Assembly: GCA_002352225.1 (NCBI GenBank)
Contig: DEIA01000016.1
Span: 1-50,241 of the forward strand
Length of the DNA stretch: 50,241 bases
Source: Flammeovirgaceae bacterium UBA2786
GTDB lineage: Bacteria; Bacteroidota; Bacteroidia; Cytophagales; Cyclobacteriaceae
Direction of reading: 5' to 3'
Shown here: positions 1 through 8,700 of the stretch, in pieces
How positions within the stretch are numbered: position 1 is the first letter of the stretch
Layout of the letters: each line of letters starts with the position of its first letter
Notes under the pieces: model-generated
What the model was told of the DNA's origin: nothing
Seen by the model: the letters and a program-made list of their open reading frames with translations, nothing else
Databases searched by the model: none
Position numbers and translations under genes: made by a program

Positions 1-2
1 AA

Positions 3-260
3 TACGCACGCGAAAAACGTATCGGGTATATCCATTTTAGAAATGTAATTGGCAAAGTGCCCAGCTACCGCGAAGCATTTGTAGACGAAGGAGATATTAA
101 CATGATTAAAGCCCTTCGTATCCTTAAAGCCAGTAAATATGATGGCGTGTTGATTCCTGATCACACACCCGAAATGACTACCAAAGCAGGTTGGCATTCA
201 GGAATGGCATTTGCACTTGGGTATATGCGTGGCGCCATGCAAGCAATAGAGACCGCGTAA
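3..260 (+). CDS. uxuA: Mannonate dehydratase, C-terminal part (gene runs in from the left)
   Basis: Only the last 85 codons are present; the frame is open to the window edge. The segment has the end-of-family pattern of UxuA: an IHFRNV-type strand, then E-x-F-V-D-E-G-D, then a DH-x-P motif and a closing A-L-G-Y-M-R-G helix. UxuA removes water from D-mannonate to give 2-keto-3-deoxygluconate (KDG) in the cytoplasm, using a TIM barrel and a divalent metal. The stop codon overlaps the next start in a TAATG arrangement, so it is the upstream member of an operon with the DUF4432, SMP-30 and SDR genes. Those neighbours suggest that mannonate may be supplied by oxidation of mannose rather than only from glucuronate. 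The family call is firm; the exact substrate is inferred. Confidence 0.85.
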   Translation, partial: YAREKRIGYIHFRNVIGKVPSYREAFVDEGDINMIKALRILKASKYDGVLIPDHTPEMTTKAGWHSGMAFALGYMRGAMQAIETA

Positions 261-1288
261 TGAGTTGTACGTTAACCCATACTACCATTGCCGGAATGCA
301 GGCTTTCTACCTTGAAAATAATTTATTGAAAGTGGGGGTGCTGGCCGGCCGTGGGTGTGATATTTTTGAGTTCAAATACAAGCCAAAAGAAATTGATTTT
401 TTATTACATCTCTCTAAGGGAATACGAAATCCACAAACAGATTTCAGTCAAGTAAGGAATACAGCTACACAGTTTGAGGATTACTACTATGGCGGATGGC
501 AGGTGTGCCTGCCCAACAGCCCGGCATTTACATATCGGGGTGCTGCGCTCGGCCAACATGGCGAAGTGGCTTTGATTCCCTGGCAAGTAACCGATACAAC
601 CTGTTCGGATGAAGCGGTTTCGATTAAGTTATATACAGAACCAATACGAGTGCCCATTCGAATAGAACGTGAGATGACTATTAGAAAGGACACCAGCGAA
701 TTGGAAATAAAAGAACGAATAACGAATAGAGGCGGAACTTCCCTAGATATTATGTGGGGCCAGCATATTGCCTTCGGGTTACCATTTCTTGAAGAAGGTG
801 TTTCTATTGAGACTAATGCCCTTACACTTAAAACAGAGCCTTTAATGCCCGATCACCATAGGTTTCAACGCAACCTCGTATATGAGTGGCCACAAGCAAA
901 AAATAAAAAGGGTTCCGTTGATGACGCCCGTTTTGTTCCGCCAAAGGGCAAGGAGCAGTACAGCGATTTGTGTTATCTCGAAGGATATGGAAAGAACGCC
1001 TTCTACTCAATTAAAAATAAGGTAAGGAATGTGGGCTTTGGATTAATGTGGAATGGTGAACTTTTCAAAACATTATGGATGTGGCACGAACTTAACGCTA
1101 CAAAGGATTTTCCTTGGTGGGGAAATTGTTACACCGTGGCCTTAGAACCCTGGACATCTCCGTGGACAAATGATCCTCTGGAAGCCATAAATCGTAAAGA
1201 ATGGTTGATTTTAGAAGCAGGTCAAAAAATAGAAACAACACTGAGAGCAAAAGCATTTGAGGACAACTTTAACCCAATATGGCTATGA
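260..1288 (+). CDS. DUF4432 family protein (aldose 1-epimerase-like)
   Basis: A 342-residue protein without a signal peptide. The G-R-G-C-D-I-x-E-F stretch near residue 30, the Y-K-P-x-x-I-D-F-L stretch just after it and the W-G-Q-H-I-A-F-G segment in the middle fit the DUF4432 family, which belongs to the galactose-mutarotase-like beta-sandwich superfamily. I chose ATG 260 because it gives the TAATG coupling with the dehydratase gene; a longer reading from 191 would run 70 bases into that gene. DUF4432 proteins have no settled reaction. In this operon, ahead of a lactonase and an aldose-dehydrogenase-like SDR, interconversion of sugar anomers is the natural guess. That role is inference. Confidence 0.75.
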   Translation: MSCTLTHTTIAGMQAFYLENNLLKVGVLAGRGCDIFEFKYKPKEIDFLLHLSKGIRNPQTDFSQVRNTATQFEDYYYGGWQVCLPNSPAFTYRGAALGQHGEVALIPWQVTDTTCSDEAVSIKLYTEPIRVPIRIEREMTIRKDTSELEIKERITNRGGTSLDIMWGQHIAFGLPFLEEGVSIETNALTLKTEPLMPDHHRFQRNLVYEWPQAKNKKGSVDDARFVPPKGKEQYSDLCYLEGYGKNAFYSIKNKVRNVGFGLMWNGELFKTLWMWHELNATKDFPWWGNCYTVALEPWTSPWTNDPLEAINRKEWLILEAGQKIETTLRAKAFEDNFNPIWL

Positions 1289-2124
1289 GTATTCTTTCAA
1301 AGACAGAGATATTCTGTGATGGGCTTGATCATCCTGAATGTGTAGCATACCAGTCTGATGGAACCGTGTGGGCCGGTGGCGAAGCGGGACAGATCTATCA
1401 CATCTCGGCTGATGGAAAACATGTAAAAGAAGTAGCAAACACAAAGGGATTTATTCTTGGCATTGCACTTAGTAACGATTTAAGTTGGTTGTTAATCTGC
1501 GACTCAGGGAACAAGTGCCTTTGGCGAATGGATACCAAAACCTTTGTACTGGAAAAATTTGGAATGTCCGATCATACCTTCAACATTCCCAACTACGCCT
1601 GTTTTGACAAACACGGGAACGTGTACGTTTCAGAAAGCGGGGCCTTTCGCAACATTAAAGGAAAAATAATAAAGTACAACAAAGAAGGCCAGGGCCACGT
1701 GTGGTGCAAAGGTCCGTTTAATTTTTCTAATGGAATGGCGTTAGATGCAGCCGAAGAGTTTATTTACGTTGCCTGTTCTTTTTTACCAGGTGTTGAACGT
1801 GTACAAATACAAGCCAATGGTAGTGCAGGAAACAGAGAAGTATTCGCAACCCTGCCAGAGTCTGTACCCGATGGATTAGCCTTTGATGCTGCCGGCAATC
1901 TTTATGTGTCTTGTTATGCGCCTAATAAAATCTATAAAATAACGCCTAAGCAAGAAGTGAGTGTATTGGTAGATGACTGGGAAGCCCACACGCTTTCAAA
2001 CCCAACCAACATTGCTTTTGGTGGAAAGAATTTTGACCAGTTGTTTGTTGCCAATATTGGAAGGTGGCATATTTCTAAAATTAATCTGGGAGAAAAAGGC
2101 CTTCCGCTAACTTGCAACCGATGA
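1285..2124 (+). CDS. SMP-30/gluconolactonase-family lactonase
   Basis: A six-bladed beta-propeller of the SMP-30/gluconolactonase/LRE family, 279 residues, cytoplasmic (no signal peptide). With the start at 1285, Glu18 in the H-P-E motif, an Asn in the F-S-N-G-M-A-L-D motif and an Asp in the V-P-D-G-L-A-F-D motif sit where the family places its metal ligands. Members open sugar lactones to aldonic acids. The start at 1285 makes an ATGA overlap with the DUF4432 stop; an in-frame ATG at 1279 is an alternative adding two residues. Its neighbours, an SDR downstream and mannonate dehydratase upstream, suggest the substrate is mannonolactone. The family is clear; the substrate is inferred. Confidence 0.85.
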   Translation: MSILSKTEIFCDGLDHPECVAYQSDGTVWAGGEAGQIYHISADGKHVKEVANTKGFILGIALSNDLSWLLICDSGNKCLWRMDTKTFVLEKFGMSDHTFNIPNYACFDKHGNVYVSESGAFRNIKGKIIKYNKEGQGHVWCKGPFNFSNGMALDAAEEFIYVACSFLPGVERVQIQANGSAGNREVFATLPESVPDGLAFDAAGNLYVSCYAPNKIYKITPKQEVSVLVDDWEAHTLSNPTNIAFGGKNFDQLFVANIGRWHISKINLGEKGLPLTCNR

Positions 2125-2894
2125 GTACGTTCAAAGGAAAACATATACTTGTTACCGGAGGGGTAAAAGGGATTGGCCGTGGAACCGTTGATGTTTTTGT
2201 GCGCGAAGGTGGGCTTGTATCCGTATTAGATCTAGATTCGGCCGGGCTAGAACTCGAGAAAGTACATAGGGGAAATGTACGATTTTATTCATGCAATGTA
2301 GCCGATCACACGCAAGTGAAAGCATGTGTAACACAGGTTATTGAAGGTTTTGGCGATATTGATGTTCTGGTAAACAATGCAGGCATACAGCGTTACGCAT
2401 CTGTCACACAATCAACCGAAGAAGAGTGGGATATGGTAATGAATGTTAATCTGAAAAGCGCCTTTTTGGTTTCTAAATATGTTATCCCTTCCATGCAACG
2501 CAAGCATGCTGGTGTGATTGTGAACGTTTCGAGTGTGCAGGCATTTCTGAGCCAACAAGTGGTAGCAGCCTATACAACTTCTAAAACAGGCTTGTTAGGG
2601 TTAACGCGAAGTATAGCGGTTGACTATGCACCTGCAATACGGTGTGTAGCGGTGTGCCCGGGTACAATCGACACACCCATGCTACAGCAAGCCATACATG
2701 AATCTCCCGATCCTGTAGCAGTGTACCGCGAATGCCAAGACATGCATCTGGTAAAAAAAGTGGGAAGTGCCGTAGAAGTGGGGGAGTTCATAGCTTTTCT
2801 GGCATCGTCAAAAGCATCGTTTATTACTGGCCAGGCATATAGAATTGATGGCGGGCTGGGTGTTACCATTGCGGGAAGTAAACGCAGTGAGTAG
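2121..2894 (+). CDS. SDR-family oxidoreductase, probable aldohexose (mannose) 1-dehydrogenase
   Basis: A classical short-chain dehydrogenase of 257 residues. It has T-G-G-V-K-G-I-G at residues 12-19 for nucleotide binding, an N-N-A-G motif, catalytic Ser138 in V-S-S-V-Q, and Tyr151/Lys155 in Y-T-T-S-K. The S-S-V-Q-A run and the later D-Y-A-P, R-C, V-C-P and T-I-D-T-P elements resemble, from memory, archaeal D-aldohexose dehydrogenase AldT, which prefers mannose. The start at 2121 overlaps the SMP-30 stop (ATGA). With a lactonase and mannonate dehydratase in the same operon, oxidation of mannose to mannonolactone fits well. The main alternative is an SDR-type mannonate oxidoreductase (fructuronate reductase), which also often travels with UxuA. 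Confidence 0.8.
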   Translation: MSTFKGKHILVTGGVKGIGRGTVDVFVREGGLVSVLDLDSAGLELEKVHRGNVRFYSCNVADHTQVKACVTQVIEGFGDIDVLVNNAGIQRYASVTQSTEEEWDMVMNVNLKSAFLVSKYVIPSMQRKHAGVIVNVSSVQAFLSQQVVAAYTTSKTGLLGLTRSIAVDYAPAIRCVAVCPGTIDTPMLQQAIHESPDPVAVYRECQDMHLVKKVGSAVEVGEFIAFLASSKASFITGQAYRIDGGLGVTIAGSKRSE

Positions 2895-2918
2895 GTAGTG
2901 TAAAACGTGAAACTAACC

Positions 2919-2937
2919 TTAGAGTAAAAAACTCTAA
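2919..2937. promoter_or_regulatory. Perfect inverted repeat just ahead of the GntR gene
   Basis: Seven-base arms TTAGAGT and ACTCTAA flank AAAAA. The repeat lies between the SDR stop (2894) and the regulator ATG (2947), ending nine bases before that ATG. It has no following T-run, so it does not look like a standard intrinsic terminator. A position beside a GntR-family gene suits an autoregulatory operator or a translational hairpin. Function is inferred. Confidence 0.45.
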
Positions 2938-2946
2938 TTGAATAAA

Positions 2947-3675
2947 ATGAAACTCAAAATAGACCATAAGAGCTCCATACCTCTTCACGTACAGGTAGAG
3001 GGTTTGATTCGCGAAATGATTACGATTTCAGAATATAAGAATGGTAAGTTGTTGCCCAACGAAGAAGACTTGTCCCGTAAACTGGGTATTTCGCGTAATA
3101 CCCTTAGGCAAGCCACAAACCGGTTAGTGTTTGAAGGTTTATTACTACGTAAAAAGGGCTACGGCACTGTCGTATCAAATCCGGTTGATAGCAAAGCCAA
3201 GAACTGGATGAGTTTTACACAAGAAATGAAATCGAAGGGCATTGAAATTAAAAACTATAGTACAGAACTCTCATGGGTAGTACCTCCTGATGATATACTT
3301 AGTTTTTTCGGGCTTGATAAAAAAAATAAGCTATTGAAACTGGAGCGTGTGCGTGGAGATGTTAAGGCCCCCTTTGTATTTTTTATATCCTATTTCAGCC
3401 CTAAGATTGGTCTTACAGGCGAAGAGGATTTTAACAGGCCTTTATACGAAATAATGGAACAGGATTACTCGGTAGTGGCAAAAGTTAGTAAAGAAGAAAT
3501 TACTGCAATAGCTGCCGATGAGGCATTGTCTGAATTACTGGGTATTCACAAAGGCGATCCTATCCTGAAACGAAAGCGCTTTGTTTATGATCCCGGCAGG
3601 CGCCCAATCGAGTACAATGTGGGATACTATAAATCGGATAGCATAGTTTACACGGTAGAAAGCGAACGAGATTGA
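2947..3675 (+). CDS. GntR-family (HutC-type) transcriptional regulator
   Basis: A 242-residue regulator. Residues of about 10-75 form the GntR winged helix, with the pattern L-P-N-E-E-D-L-S-R-K-L-G-I-S-R-N-T-L-R-Q and then a G-Y-G-T-V wing. Residues of about 95-235 are a UTRA ligand-binding domain, so it belongs to the HutC subfamily. I chose ATG 2947; a TTG at 2938 in frame would sit against the palindrome. Its stop is coupled to the next gene through a TTGA overlap. It is placed between the sugar-acid operon and the SusCD operon and probably controls one or both in response to a sugar or sugar phosphate. Candidate sites are the palindromes at 2919-2937 and 4805-4822. The family is certain; the ligand is unknown. 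Confidence 0.9.
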   Translation: MKLKIDHKSSIPLHVQVEGLIREMITISEYKNGKLLPNEEDLSRKLGISRNTLRQATNRLVFEGLLLRKKGYGTVVSNPVDSKAKNWMSFTQEMKSKGIEIKNYSTELSWVVPPDDILSFFGLDKKNKLLKLERVRGDVKAPFVFFISYFSPKIGLTGEEDFNRPLYEIMEQDYSVVAKVSKEEITAIAADEALSELLGIHKGDPILKRKRFVYDPGRRPIEYNVGYYKSDSIVYTVESERD

Positions 3676-4766
3676 AAAAGATAATTTACATAACACTAGT
3701 TTCCCTGGCCGGGTGGGGATGCAAACCATCAACGCAGCATACCGCTGAAAAACTACCTGTTGTTGAAGACACTGTTTTTACAAACTCCTTTTTACCCAAG
3801 GGTACCCGCTTTACCGGTGGCGATGGCACCTACTCCGTGGTGTTACCCGATGGAAGAACCGTTTGGATCTTTGGTGATTCCTTTATAGGAGGGTTAACAC
3901 CAGACTTAAAACGACTGCCTTCAACCCCCTCTTACATTCGTAACAGTTTTGTCATTCTTCAAAAAGATAGCCTGCTTACATTTCAACAAGGCAACCCTAA
4001 AGATTTTAAATCAATGCTAATCCCACCTGAAGTTGCCGATGGTACAGCTGGCCTAACAGAGTTGAATATGTGGTACTGGCCGGGCGATGCTTTTATAGAT
4101 GACGGAGATTTACACGTATTCGTTTCTAAGTTTTCTCAGAAAGACCCCAATGATATGTGGGGCTTTAAATTTTTGGATACTGAATTAGTAACCCTCTCCA
4201 TTCCCGATTTTACTACAAAGAAGGTTATCCGTTTTACCGAGACAGACAGTGTTCATTACGGACATGCTGTTCTGGAAACGGAAGACTATCTGTATATATA
4301 TGGATTAAAAAACAGGTTTCCTTATGCAGCGCGTGCCAAAACAGGCAAGGTTACAGAGGCTTGGGAATTCTATACCGGTAGTACCTGGAAACCCCACGCT
4401 AATGAAGCTAAACCCATGCTTGAGTTTTCAGGATCGGAGCAGTTCAGTGTTTTCAACTGGGAAAACACCTATATACTTATTATGCAGGAGGGGGACTTTG
4501 GTAAAAACATATATTCGTTTACATCCGAAAGCCCGGTTGGTCCGTGGGTAAATAAACAGCTACTTTATACTACACTTCTTCCCAATAACTGTAAAGAGTG
4601 TTTTACCTATAACGCATTAGCTCACCCGCAATACATAGAAAACAACCAGCTTCTTATCTCTTACAACACCAATAGTATGTTATTTCAAGACCATTACGAC
4701 AATGCGTTGGTGTACCGACCCCGGTTTATCCGAGTACCCATGCAATCGATTTTGCCGTTTAAATAA
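3672..4766 (+). CDS. Secreted lipoprotein, DUF4185/DUF5005-like predicted beta-propeller (paralog A)
   Basis: A 364-residue protein with a lipoprotein signal peptide ending at Cys17. It starts with TTG overlapping the regulator stop (TTGA). The sequence has G-G-D-G-T-Y-S-V, W-I-F-G-D-S-F, W-Y-W-P-G-D-A-F, an I-Y-G-L strand and a closing L-L-I-S-Y-N-T-N-S then Y-R-P-R-F. These spaced W/G/D blocks fit the five-bladed propeller-like proteins annotated as DUF4185 or DUF5005, which resemble GH43-type folds but have no established reaction. Two homologs occur at 19848-20939 and 20954-22135, at the far end of the same locus. It probably binds or cleaves glycan at the cell envelope; that is inference. 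Confidence 0.6.
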   Translation: MKKIIYITLVSLAGWGCKPSTQHTAEKLPVVEDTVFTNSFLPKGTRFTGGDGTYSVVLPDGRTVWIFGDSFIGGLTPDLKRLPSTPSYIRNSFVILQKDSLLTFQQGNPKDFKSMLIPPEVADGTAGLTELNMWYWPGDAFIDDGDLHVFVSKFSQKDPNDMWGFKFLDTELVTLSIPDFTTKKVIRFTETDSVHYGHAVLETEDYLYIYGLKNRFPYAARAKTGKVTEAWEFYTGSTWKPHANEAKPMLEFSGSEQFSVFNWENTYILIMQEGDFGKNIYSFTSESPVGPWVNKQLLYTTLLPNNCKECFTYNALAHPQYIENNQLLISYNTNSMLFQDHYDNALVYRPRFIRVPMQSILPFK

Positions 4767-4804
4767 GCATTTTAGTACTTCAAAAATTACTTTTAAAAAC
4801 ACTA

Positions 4805-4822
4805 TGTTCATACATATGAACA
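4805..4822. promoter_or_regulatory. Operator-like palindrome before the SusCD operon
   Basis: Perfect seven-base arms TGTTCAT and ATGAACA around ACAT. It ends three bases before the -7 box at 4826, thus covering the place where the -33 element would lie. A dimeric regulator bound here would block RNA polymerase. The nearby GntR/HutC protein is the first candidate. Confidence 0.55.
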
Positions 4823-4825
4823 ACA

Positions 4826-4833
4826 TATATTTG
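4826..4833 (+). promoter_or_regulatory. Bacteroidota -7 promoter element (TATATTTG)
   Basis: Matches the Bacteroidota consensus TAnnTTTG exactly and lies 24 bases before the ATG at 4858. No clear -33 TTG was seen; the palindrome at 4805-4822 occupies that region. This is the likely promoter for the lipoprotein-SusC-SusD unit. Confidence 0.6.
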
Positions 4834-4857
4834 ACCTGAATCATAAAAATTTATCCT

Positions 4858-5709
4858 ATGAAAAAAATACTATTAACCTGCCTTTCAGCAATGCTGGTAG
4901 CTGGATCAGGTCTTTTTGTATCCTGCGATGAGGAAACTTTTGCCTTGCCTGAAATAGAGTTGTCTACAACCGCGGTAACGGCATCGCCCGGAGAAGATGT
5001 ATCGGTAGTTGTAACAATTAATGCCGATGCCGGATTTAAGAACCTTACCGTTACTAAATTTTGGGATGGTGTTAAGGAGAGTGAAGAAGTACTCACAACC
5101 GTACCTTCAAGTGCATATGTTTACCACGTTACCGATGAAGATGCCGATCATATTACCACAATCAACTTTACGGTAACAGATTCAAAAAATAAAACAGCAT
5201 CAATCGAATTGGTTATCACAGTTGAACTTACGCCACTTCAGGTACTATTAAAATACAACTGGAGATTAGATCAGGAAATCTGGATAAAAACCGGAACTAA
5301 TGAAATTACTGATGCTTACACCGATGATGTTTACCGTTTTAATGCGAATGGTACATACGACAAAAGTATTGGTGCAAAGGTTGATGATTTTTCTGATATC
5401 TGGTTTAACTACTGCTATTACGACTTAAATCAGAACACCTTAAGGTTATTAATGAGCAAAACAGGTGCGTTTGGAGAAGAAGTAACAGATACGTTGAATA
5501 TAACCGTAATTGATAGTGATAAAATTTACGCGAACATAAGGTACCACGGATTAGATGTGTTTGATCCAAAGTATAGCGCGATGGAAAATTTTCAGAAACG
5601 TTTTGTTGCCGTTGCAAAGACTGCAAACTTCGATCCGTACCAGGCGGGTGCTGATGATAATGGCGGCCCGGCAGGAATGTGCGCTGAAGTAGAGTTTGAT
5701 AACGATTAA
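4858..5709 (+). CDS. Surface lipoprotein with Ig-like and lipocalin-like regions, first gene of the SusCD operon
   Basis: A 283-residue protein with a signal peptide ending in F-V-S-C; Cys23 is followed by D-E-E, an acidic start often seen in surface-exported Bacteroidota lipoproteins. Residues of about 30-120 look like a beta-rich Ig or cadherin-like domain. Residues of about 125-235 start with L-L-K-Y-N-W-R-L and look like a lipocalin-type domain with F-N-A-N-G-T-Y. I do not recognise a named family. Its place directly before SusC suggests an accessory glycan-binding lipoprotein, comparable in role to SusE/F, though those normally follow SusD. It is separated from SusC by a strong terminator-like hairpin. 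Confidence 0.7.
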   Translation: MKKILLTCLSAMLVAGSGLFVSCDEETFALPEIELSTTAVTASPGEDVSVVVTINADAGFKNLTVTKFWDGVKESEEVLTTVPSSAYVYHVTDEDADHITTINFTVTDSKNKTASIELVITVELTPLQVLLKYNWRLDQEIWIKTGTNEITDAYTDDVYRFNANGTYDKSIGAKVDDFSDIWFNYCYYDLNQNTLRLLMSKTGAFGEEVTDTLNITVIDSDKIYANIRYHGLDVFDPKYSAMENFQKRFVAVAKTANFDPYQAGADDNGGPAGMCAEVEFDND

Positions 5710-5717
5710 GTAAGTAA

Positions 5718-5771
5718 GCAGGCCTTATTCTTACCTGTATCTGCAGGTAGCGGGTAAGGCCTGCTTTTTTT
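5718..5771 (+). terminator. Strong intrinsic-terminator-like hairpin between the lipoprotein gene and susC
   Basis: Ten-base perfect arms GCAGGCCTTA (5718-5727) and TAAGGCCTGC (5755-5764) are followed at once by seven T. An inner pair ACCTG/CAGGT can extend the fold. It lies 8 bases after the lipoprotein stop and ends 19 bases before the susC ATG. No promoter was seen between it and susC, so it may set the ratio of lipoprotein to SusC by partial termination. Confidence 0.8.
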
Positions 5772-5790
5772 GTTTTATTAAGTTGTTTCT

Positions 5791-8700
5791 ATGAAAGTTA
5801 GCGTACGCCTTCTAATTAGCTCCATGTTTGTATTATGCACCCACCTGGTGGTTGCTCAGCAAGTTTTGGTAATGGGTACTGTATCCGACAATAAAGAAAC
5901 GCTGGTAGGGGCATCCGTTGCTGAATTAGGGACAACGAATGGTACTATTACTGATGTGGATGGTAAGTTTACCCTTAAGGTTACAGCAGGCAGCAAGGTT
6001 CGGGTTTCCTACACAGGATACCTTCCACAAGAATTTACAATTACCGCTGACAAAACATTGGATGTTGTATTGGAAGAAGATCAGGAACTACTTAACGAAG
6101 TAGTAGTTATTGGGTATGGTGTTGTAAAGAAAAGCGACCTTACAGGTTCTGTTGCCACGTTAAAATCAGAAGATTACATCAATACAGCCGTATCTTCAAT
6201 CGATCAGGGCATTCAGGGTAAAGTAACCGGTGTAGTCGTAGCAATGAGTTCCGGCCAGCCCGGTGCACCATCATCAATACGTATACGGGGCACAAATTCC
6301 ATTAATGGAAACAACGAACCACTCTATGTAATTGATGGTGTATTTATTGTACCCGAAACAAATGTGGGTGCTGTAACAGGCCCATCACTAAACCCACTGG
6401 CAAGTTTGAATCCTGCCGATATTGAATCAATAGAAGTTTTGAAAGATGCTTCGGCAACAGCCATTTACGGAACGCGAGGTGCTAACGGAGTTATTTTGGT
6501 AACTACTAAACGTGGTAAAAAAGGTGCCCCTGTTTTTAATATAAACTACGCACACAGTGTACAGGAACTTCGTAAGAAAATTCCGATGCTGAATGCTTCG
6601 CAACTTGCGATTTTGGGCAATGAAGCCACCGACAATGCCGGTGCACCCCGCAGATTAATTTATGCTAGCCCGGTAAACCTGGGTGTTGGAACCGATTGGC
6701 AGGATCAGATCTTTCAGCAAGCTCCAATGGATAATTTACAACTATCTGCAAGAGGTGGTACCGATGGATCTACTTACGCTGTCTCAACAAACTTCTTTAA
6801 TCAACAAGGTATTATTCAAAATTCTCAGTTCACTAAAGGAAATATAAGAATCAATCTTGATCAGCGATTAAGTTCGGTCTTTAATATGGGTACCAGTATT
6901 AATGTTAACCGAAGTTCGTTGCGTGGTGTTGTTACCGATTCAGAAGGAGCTATTCCCTCCAGTGTAACTTCGTGGGCGCTGGCTTTTAACCCGGGCCTTT
7001 CTGTCTATAATAATGCCGGGCAATATGTATTTGAGAACAATACCTCGCAGCCTGCAGTAGGAAACCCGGTAGCCGACATCAATAAGACAGAGCAGATCAA
7101 TAATTCAACCCGGTTATTGGGTAACTTTTTTGTGACAGCCGATTTCCTGAAAAAATTCAAGTTCAAAACCTCTATAGGAACCGATGCGGTTTTCCTTACT
7201 GAAAAATCATTTATTCCAAACGATATTAAAAGAGGTCAGGCCAGCAATGGTCAGGCGGCTATAGCCACACAACAAGGGTTAAGTTGGCTATGGGAAAACA
7301 CAGTAAGCTACAATACTACTTTTGGCAATCATCGTATTGATGCTGTTGTAGGGCACTCCATGCAGGCGTACCGAAACGAATTTGTTTTTTCAGCTACATC
7401 CGATTTTGACGATAACCGGTTAGGGTACAATGCAATCCAAGTTGGCAAAGACAAAACTTTAATGCTAAATGGTACAAGTGGCTGGCAATTGCAATCATTT
7501 TTAGGGCGCATCAATTATAACCTGATGGAGAAGTATTTATTCACCCTATCAGCCAGGGTGGATGGTTCGTCAAAATTTGGTACCGGTAATCGTTATGGTG
7601 CTTTTCCTTCTTTTGCTTTTGCCTGGCGTTTGAAGGAAGAGTCGTTTTTAGAAAGTGTAGATGCAATCAGTGATTTGAAATGGAGAATAGGATATGGAGT
7701 AGTAGGTAACGAAGGTATACCCCCATACAGTTCGCTAGGATTATTGGAAACTACCGAGGCCTATTTTGGCGAGAATGAAATAGCAAAAGGTTCTGGCCAG
7801 GCCACACGGCAAAACAATGCATTACGGTGGGAAACTACCAGTCAGTTTGATACCGGCATTGATATTGGATTGTTTAACGGGCGGGTTACAGTAGTGGCCG
7901 ATATTTACTATAAAAGAACAACTGATTTGTTGTTAAATGCACCCGTACCTTATACATCCGGGTTTGACTATTCCTTTTTTAACGTGGGAAGTCTGGAGAA
8001 CAAAGGGATGGAGCTTGCTGTAAACACGGTTAATACAGTAGGTGATTTAAAATGGAACAGTGCTGTTAACATCTCTTTTAACAGGAACAAAGTATTGGAT
8101 TTAAGCAGCGACCAGGGAATACCGGCTGATCCGATGTTAGGAATTAACGGATGGACAGCTATTAATGCAGGCGTTGCAATGGGCACATTCTATGGCTACA
8201 AAACCGATGGCATTATTCAGTTGAATGAAGATCCCAGTGCCGTGGCCCGGTTTGTGGATTATGTACCTACCTATGGCGACCGTAAATACGTTGACAAAGA
8301 CGGAGATGGAGACCTTGATGAAAATGACAAGTTTGTGTTGGGTAATGCAAACCCTGATTTCTCATTTGGTATAACAAACTCCGTAAGCTTCAAAAAACTT
8401 TCATTAAGTGTGTTTATTCAGGGCGTATATGGAAACGAGATTGTTAACTTCAATAAGTTCGCCTTAGAGAGTTTTGATGGAAATCAAAACAATTCAACTG
8501 CGGCACTAAATCGCTGGACTCCCGAAAATCCAACCAACGAATACCCCAGGGCCAATGTATCGCCCCGGGTTAACACAATCTCTAACCACCATGTAGAAGA
8601 TGGTTCGTACCTCCGCGTAAAGGATATTACGCTGGCATACGATTTAGCATCTCATATTTCGAAAAAAATTAAACTTACATCGTGCAAAGTTTTTGCCAGT

